A stretch of DNA of 9,397 nt, from assembly GCA_040880365.1 (NCBI GenBank), contig JBBDIO010000001.1:1-9397 (forward strand). The letters run 5' to 3'. Positions 5,820 to 9,397 of the stretch are shown one piece after another. The stretch comes from JBBDIO01 sp040880365. GTDB lineage: Bacteria; Chloroflexota; Anaerolineae; Caldilineales; Caldilineaceae. Each line of letters opens with the position of its first letter. Within the stretch, counting starts at the first letter, position 1. The notes beneath the pieces were generated by a model that was given only the letters and a program-made list of their open reading frames with translations, was not told the origin of the DNA and searched no databases. A program made the translations under genes and the position numbers.

Positions 5820-7712
5820 ATGGGAGCAGGAGAAAAAATCAGCTTGTTTCCCAGCCACCTGGATGCGATTCCGCCTGCAGGCGTGCCCCAGGCAACCTAT
5901 GCTCCCGATCTTTCTCCCGGCGCCACAACGAACCCGGCGTTTGCCGCGGCGCTGCCTGCGGTGGCGCGGCTGGGCGCGTTCGACCAACTCTATATCAAAC
6001 GTCCGCGTCGCGGGCTGGCCCTGGTCATCATCGCCTATCTCATCATCGGCGTGCGCTTTGCCTACTTCACCCCCGACTGGCAAGCGCCCGACGAACCCGC
6101 GCACTACAATTATATAACCCATATTGCCGCGACCGGACGTTTGCCGGTGTTGGCAAGTGGCGACTATAACCAGGAATATCTCAGCCTGCTGGTTGATACC
6201 CAATTCACACACAAACTTTCCATCGCGCCCTTGCGCTATGAAAACTACCAGCCGCCCCTCTATTACCTGCTGGCGACGCCTGTTTTCTGGGCGACAGGCG
6301 GCAATCTGCTGGCGTTGCGGCTTTTCGGCGTGGCGATTGGCCTGTTCTCCATTGTGCTGCTCTATCTCTGTCTGGAATTGGCTTTCCCCGGCAAAACGCT
6401 CATACCGCTGGGCGCAGCGGCGTTTGCCGCGTTGCTGCCCATGCACGTAGCCATGCTGGCCTCGGTCAACAACGACGGACTGGCGGGGATGCTCTTGCTG
6501 GGCGCGCTGCTAGTATTGCTCCACTGGCTGCGCGATCAGTTCTATCGAACCGATAGTGGCGCGTCCGCAGACGATCATCTGGCGGACGCGCCCCAGCCCA
6601 GCCCACTACCAGCCTATACGCCAACCCCAGGTGCGCGCGCCTGGTATCGCCGTCGCCCCCTGCTGTTGCTCCTGGGCATCCTGCTCGGCCTGGGTATGAT
6701 TACCAAGATCTATGCCTATGTGGTCCTGCCGATTGCCTGGCTCGCCGTATTCGCCACGCTCTGGATCGAACCGCGGGTGGGAATCCACGCCGCGCGCACA
6801 CAACGTCTACAAGAGACCCTGCGCGCCGCCGACTGGCGCAATGCCATGCCCGCATTGCGCACCACGTTGTGGATAATCGTGCCGGCGCTGATCATTGCGC
6901 TACCCATGTGGGCACGCAACATCTACCTCTACGGCGGCTGGGATTTTCTGGGCCTGACCTGGCATGATGCGGTGGTGGTGGGCCAACTGCGTACCCAGGA
7001 TTTTATCGAAACCTTTGGCTGGGTAGAATACAGCGAACGCGCCTATAGCTTCACCTTCAAGAGCTTTTGGGGAGTTTTTGGGTGGATGGGCGTCTTCATG
7101 GACGAGCGCATTTATACGGCGCTCCTCATTTTCAGCGGCGCCATCTTTATGGGCATCCTGTGGGCAACGGTGCGCTTTATATCGGGTGGCTCCGATACGG
7201 ATATGGACTTTTTCCAGCTTTCGGTTTTGTGTCTGCTGGGGCTAATCCTGGTGGCGGTTTCCCTCAGCTATCTCTGGTACAATCTCAAATTTGTCCAACA
7301 TCAGGGACGCTATTTTCTGTGGGGCCTGCTTCCCATCAGTGTGATTGTCGCCCTGGGCTGGCGAGAAGTGTTACAACCGCTGCAAGGTTTGATCACCGGC
7401 ATGTTGGCGGCTGTATTGGCAGGCGCGATGCTGGGCACAGGCTATATGACCGGCGGGCCGGACAAATGGACAGTGCTCTCGATTGGCATCCTGTCGCTGG
7501 CGCTCTTGATTCAGCCCTTGTTGCTCATGAACTCCCTGCGCTATACACCTGGCTGGCTGCCCACGGGCCTTGCCACACTGCTGCAACGCCCTGCGGTAGT
7601 TTGGCTCTTTCAGTGGCTGCGGCGCCTGGTCTGGGCCTTGCCGTTTTTTCTGCTCTTCTTGCTCGATCTTCTGATTCCGAGTATCTTTATTGTCCCACAG
7701 TTAACACCGTAG
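5820..7712 (+). CDS. Polytopic GT-C type membrane protein (DUF2142-like, putative glycosyltransferase)
   Basis: This 630-residue protein has a hydrophilic N-terminus of about 60 residues, then roughly eleven membrane helices. The first outside loop carries WQAPDEPAHYNYI with Asp91-Glu92 and His95, the acidic pair expected of GT-C enzymes that use polyprenyl-phosphate sugars. Other family-type marks are ENYQPPLYYLL (141-151), SVNNDGLA (215-222), SFWGVFGWMGV (415-425) and QGRYFL (495-500). Together they fit the DUF2142 group and the related ArnT/PMT-like families. If active, it would move a sugar onto a surface acceptor (glycan, lipid or protein) at the outer face of the membrane. The loop at about residues 241-280 is Asp/Ala then Pro-rich (PQPSPLPAYTPTP) and is encoded by a hairpin-rich stretch. 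The start at 5820 has AAAGTGGA upstream; an overlapping ATG at 5815 is in another frame. A VanW-type gene follows after 62 bases. Enzymatic activity is inferred, not shown. Confidence 0.8.
   Translation: MGAGEKISLFPSHLDAIPPAGVPQATYAPDLSPGATTNPAFAAALPAVARLGAFDQLYIKRPRRGLALVIIAYLIIGVRFAYFTPDWQAPDEPAHYNYITHIAATGRLPVLASGDYNQEYLSLLVDTQFTHKLSIAPLRYENYQPPLYYLLATPVFWATGGNLLALRLFGVAIGLFSIVLLYLCLELAFPGKTLIPLGAAAFAALLPMHVAMLASVNNDGLAGMLLLGALLVLLHWLRDQFYRTDSGASADDHLADAPQPSPLPAYTPTPGARAWYRRRPLLLLLGILLGLGMITKIYAYVVLPIAWLAVFATLWIEPRVGIHAARTQRLQETLRAADWRNAMPALRTTLWIIVPALIIALPMWARNIYLYGGWDFLGLTWHDAVVVGQLRTQDFIETFGWVEYSERAYSFTFKSFWGVFGWMGVFMDERIYTALLIFSGAIFMGILWATVRFISGGSDTDMDFFQLSVLCLLGLILVAVSLSYLWYNLKFVQHQGRYFLWGLLPISVIVALGWREVLQPLQGLITGMLAAVLAGAMLGTGYMTGGPDKWTVLSIGILSLALLIQPLLLMNSLRYTPGWLPTGLATLLQRPAVVWLFQWLRRLVWALPFFLLFLLDLLIPSIFIVPQLTP
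6542..6590. repeat. Two adjacent hairpins inside the GT-C coding sequence
   Basis: CTATCG-AAC-CGATAG (6542-6556) is a perfect 6-bp stem with a 3-base loop. Three bases later CGCGTCCGC (6560-6568) pairs perfectly with GCGGACGCG (6582-6590). The inner AGA/TCT bases (6569-6571 and 6578-6580) extend that stem past one unpaired G at 6581. Both hairpins fall in codons 241-257, which encode the hydrophilic loop of the membrane protein. Confidence 0.7.
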
Positions 7713-7774
7713 AGGCTGATATTTTTTCGGGCAACCGTCTCGAATATTACAAGTTCACTGCACGGAGATTCTGA
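7713..7774. other. 62-base gap between the GT-C and VanW genes
   Basis: It contains a run of six T (near 7722-7728) with no stem before it, so not a terminator, and the ribosome-binding site of the VanW gene. The short gap on the same strand suggests co-transcription. Confidence 0.45.
7764..7768 (+). promoter_or_regulatory. Ribosome-binding site of the VanW-family gene
   Basis: GGAGA with GGAG ending 7 bases before the ATG at 7775 is close to ideal. It decides the start over the in-frame ATG ten codons in. Confidence 0.7.
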
Positions 7775-9397
7775 ATGCAATCATCCTATCCATCGCCAGC
7801 CATGCCCTCCACACGTCCGGGTTCCCGACGTTTTCAATCGCGCGGGCCGCAGAGTCGAATCCGCCGCGGGCCGGGCGATTTCGCCGCAATCTTCATGGCG
7901 AGCCTGTTGCTTGCGCTGGTTGGGCTGGGGCTGTGGTGGCAAGTGTGGCACACGAACCGCATCTATATGGGCGTGAGCGTGGGCGGCGTGCCCGTGGGTG
8001 CCATTACCCGCGCCGCCGCGCTATCGCGGCTGGAAGAGGCGTATGTGCGCCATCCCCTGCCCCCCATCAGCATCCAGCATGGCGAACAACAATGGCCGAT
8101 TACCGCCGACCACGTGCGCGGTCGCGTCGATTTGCTGGCCGCGGTCAATCAAGCCTATCTGGTGGGGCGGCAGGGCGATTGGTCCCAACGCTTTGGGAAC
8201 CAGTTCGATGCCGTGTTGGGCGGCATCAACATCACGCCCAGCTATGACGTGGATGCCAGTCAACTGCGCCGGGTGGTCAATCAGCTTGCCGCCCAGGTGC
8301 GCAGCGCACCCCGCGCCGAAGTCCGGGTGGGCGATACGGTTATACCCGCGCAACCGGGACTGGATGTCGATGTGGAAACCACGGTCCAGTCACTTTTGAG
8401 CCAATTGGAAAACCGCGCCAGCGGGGTCGCGATCATCACGCCCTTGCAAGTGCTTGAGATTGCGCCCCAGACCGCGACGGCAGGTGCGGCTAATACCGAA
8501 ACTACCACAGACGCAGTGGCAGATAATGGCACCTCCCGCGCGCCAGTGCGCGGGTCGCTGCTGTTGCGCGATGCTGCCTATGGGCTGGAATTCGCGCTCG
8601 ACCCGGCAGCCATCCACGGGCTGCTGCTCTCCGACAATCCGGTCACGCTGGATATTCCCGCAACGCGCGAACTGTTGATTCAATGGTCACAGCAGATCAA
8701 TATCTCGCCCCGCGATGCGCGCCTGCGTTTTGACCAAGCCACCAACTCGCCGGTGATCCTGCAAACCAGCCGACCAGGGCGGCAACTGGATGTGGATGCC
8801 ACGCTCAGCGCAATCCAGGTTGCCCTGACTACGGGCAGCGATTCTGCCCCCCTGGCAATTCGCAGCGTGCCCCCGGCAGTCGATAGCAATCGCATTGCCG
8901 AAATGGGCATCCGCGAGCTAGTGGGCAGCGGCTCATCCTATTTCGCAGGCAGCAGCGCCGCGCGCGTGCGCAATATCGAAATTTCCGCCGAAAAGTTCGA
9001 TGGCGTCGTCATTCCGCCCGGTGGCATTTTCAGCTTCAACCACTTTGTAGAAGATGTCTCCGCAGCCAACGGGTTTGAAGATTCGCTCATCATCTGGGGC
9101 GACCGTACCGCGGTGGGGATTGGCGGCGGCATTTGTCAGGTGAGCACTACCATCTTCCGCGCCGCCTATTTCACCGGGATGCCCATTGTCGAACGCTATA
9201 ACCACGGCTATATTGTGGATTGGTATGGCGAACCGGGCCTGGATGCAACCATCTACACGCCGACGGTAGATTTCCGATTCCGCAATGATACCGTTGCCTA
9301 TCTGCTCATCGAGCCGGTGGTAGACACCGTCAACGGGGTGATGACCTTCAATCTCTATGGCACCAAACCCGACCGCACCGTGACTGTGAGCGACGCC
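7775..9397 (+). CDS. VanW family protein with PG_binding_4-like repeats (C-terminus cut off)
   Basis: There are 541 codons open to the right edge with no stop. A basic, Ser/Pro/Arg-rich cytoplasmic N-terminus (1-35) leads to one membrane helix (about 36-57), so most of the protein lies outside the membrane. Next come two PG_binding_4-like regions (about 65-225 and 258-370), the second containing LQTSRPGRQLDVDATLSAI. A Thr/Ala-rich linker (231-257) separates them. The VanW domain runs from about 378: SSYFAGSSAARVRNIEISA, PPGGIFSFN (414-422), IGGGICQVSTT with Cys454 (449-459), and GLDATIYTPTVDFRFRN. This is the YoaR-like architecture of Gram-positive and Chloroflexota surface proteins. VanW occurs as an accessory gene in some vancomycin-resistance clusters, but its biochemical role is not established; a cell-wall role is inferred. 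It follows the GT-C gene by 62 bases. A further domain such as G5 could follow off the edge. Confidence 0.92.
   Translation, partial: MQSSYPSPAMPSTRPGSRRFQSRGPQSRIRRGPGDFAAIFMASLLLALVGLGLWWQVWHTNRIYMGVSVGGVPVGAITRAAALSRLEEAYVRHPLPPISIQHGEQQWPITADHVRGRVDLLAAVNQAYLVGRQGDWSQRFGNQFDAVLGGINITPSYDVDASQLRRVVNQLAAQVRSAPRAEVRVGDTVIPAQPGLDVDVETTVQSLLSQLENRASGVAIITPLQVLEIAPQTATAGAANTETTTDAVADNGTSRAPVRGSLLLRDAAYGLEFALDPAAIHGLLLSDNPVTLDIPATRELLIQWSQQINISPRDARLRFDQATNSPVILQTSRPGRQLDVDATLSAIQVALTTGSDSAPLAIRSVPPAVDSNRIAEMGIRELVGSGSSYFAGSSAARVRNIEISAEKFDGVVIPPGGIFSFNHFVEDVSAANGFEDSLIIWGDRTAVGIGGGICQVSTTIFRAAYFTGMPIVERYNHGYIVDWYGEPGLDATIYTPTVDFRFRNDTVAYLLIEPVVDTVNGVMTFNLYGTKPDRTVTVSDA

Noticed and set aside
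1..9397. Defence island, CRISPR, prophage or biosynthetic cassette
   Set aside because: Every substantial gene has an ordinary housekeeping or envelope assignment, and there is no integrase, transposase, repeat-spacer array, toxin-antitoxin pair or biosynthetic core enzyme. A lone MazG-like protein is not enough to call a defence system.

Overview
The window looks like ordinary chromosome from a GC-rich, environmental, non-enteric bacterium. The best guess is Chloroflexota (Anaerolineae/Caldilineae-like). That rests on the gene mix (a long aldo/keto reductase, a YesL/DUF624-like membrane protein, a DUF2142-type GT-C protein, a VanW-type protein) and on the style of the methionyl-tRNA synthetase. 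It is an inference from protein style, not from a marker gene. Codon use looks uniform, and I see no RNA gene, CRISPR array, transposase, integrase or recognisable defence or secondary-metabolite cassette.

Layout. (1) 1-1109, plus strand: the tail of an FtsX/MacB-type ABC permease, joined by an ATGA overlap to its ABC ATPase. Together they form an export or lipoprotein-release type transporter whose front half lies off the left edge. (2) 1106-3613, minus strand: a MazG-like nucleotide pyrophosphohydrolase whose stop interlocks with the ATPase stop. Upstream of it lies a two-gene unit, a YesL/DUF624-like membrane protein followed by a long aldo/keto reductase, joined by a TGATG overlap. (3) 3614-3886: a divergent intergenic region with an extended -10 promoter for metG, a candidate promoter for the minus-strand genes and an 11-bp-period tandem repeat. 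(4) 3887-5689, plus strand: metG, methionyl-tRNA synthetase, with unusual versions of both class I signature motifs. (5) 5820-9397, plus strand: a polytopic GT-C/DUF2142-like membrane protein, then a membrane-anchored VanW/PG_binding_4 protein that runs off the right edge.

How the genes fit together. The transporter, the DUF624-like protein, the GT-C-like protein and the VanW protein all belong to the cell envelope. MetRS, MazG-like and the reductase are housekeeping or metabolic. No single pathway links the whole window. The tightly linked pairs are permease-ATPase, DUF624-aldo/keto reductase and, more loosely, GT-C-VanW. I found no clear new system. The items most worth a second look are the altered MetRS motifs, a pair of back-to-back hairpins inside the GT-C coding sequence, the short tandem repeats in front of two operons, and the acidic insert in the aldo/keto reductase.
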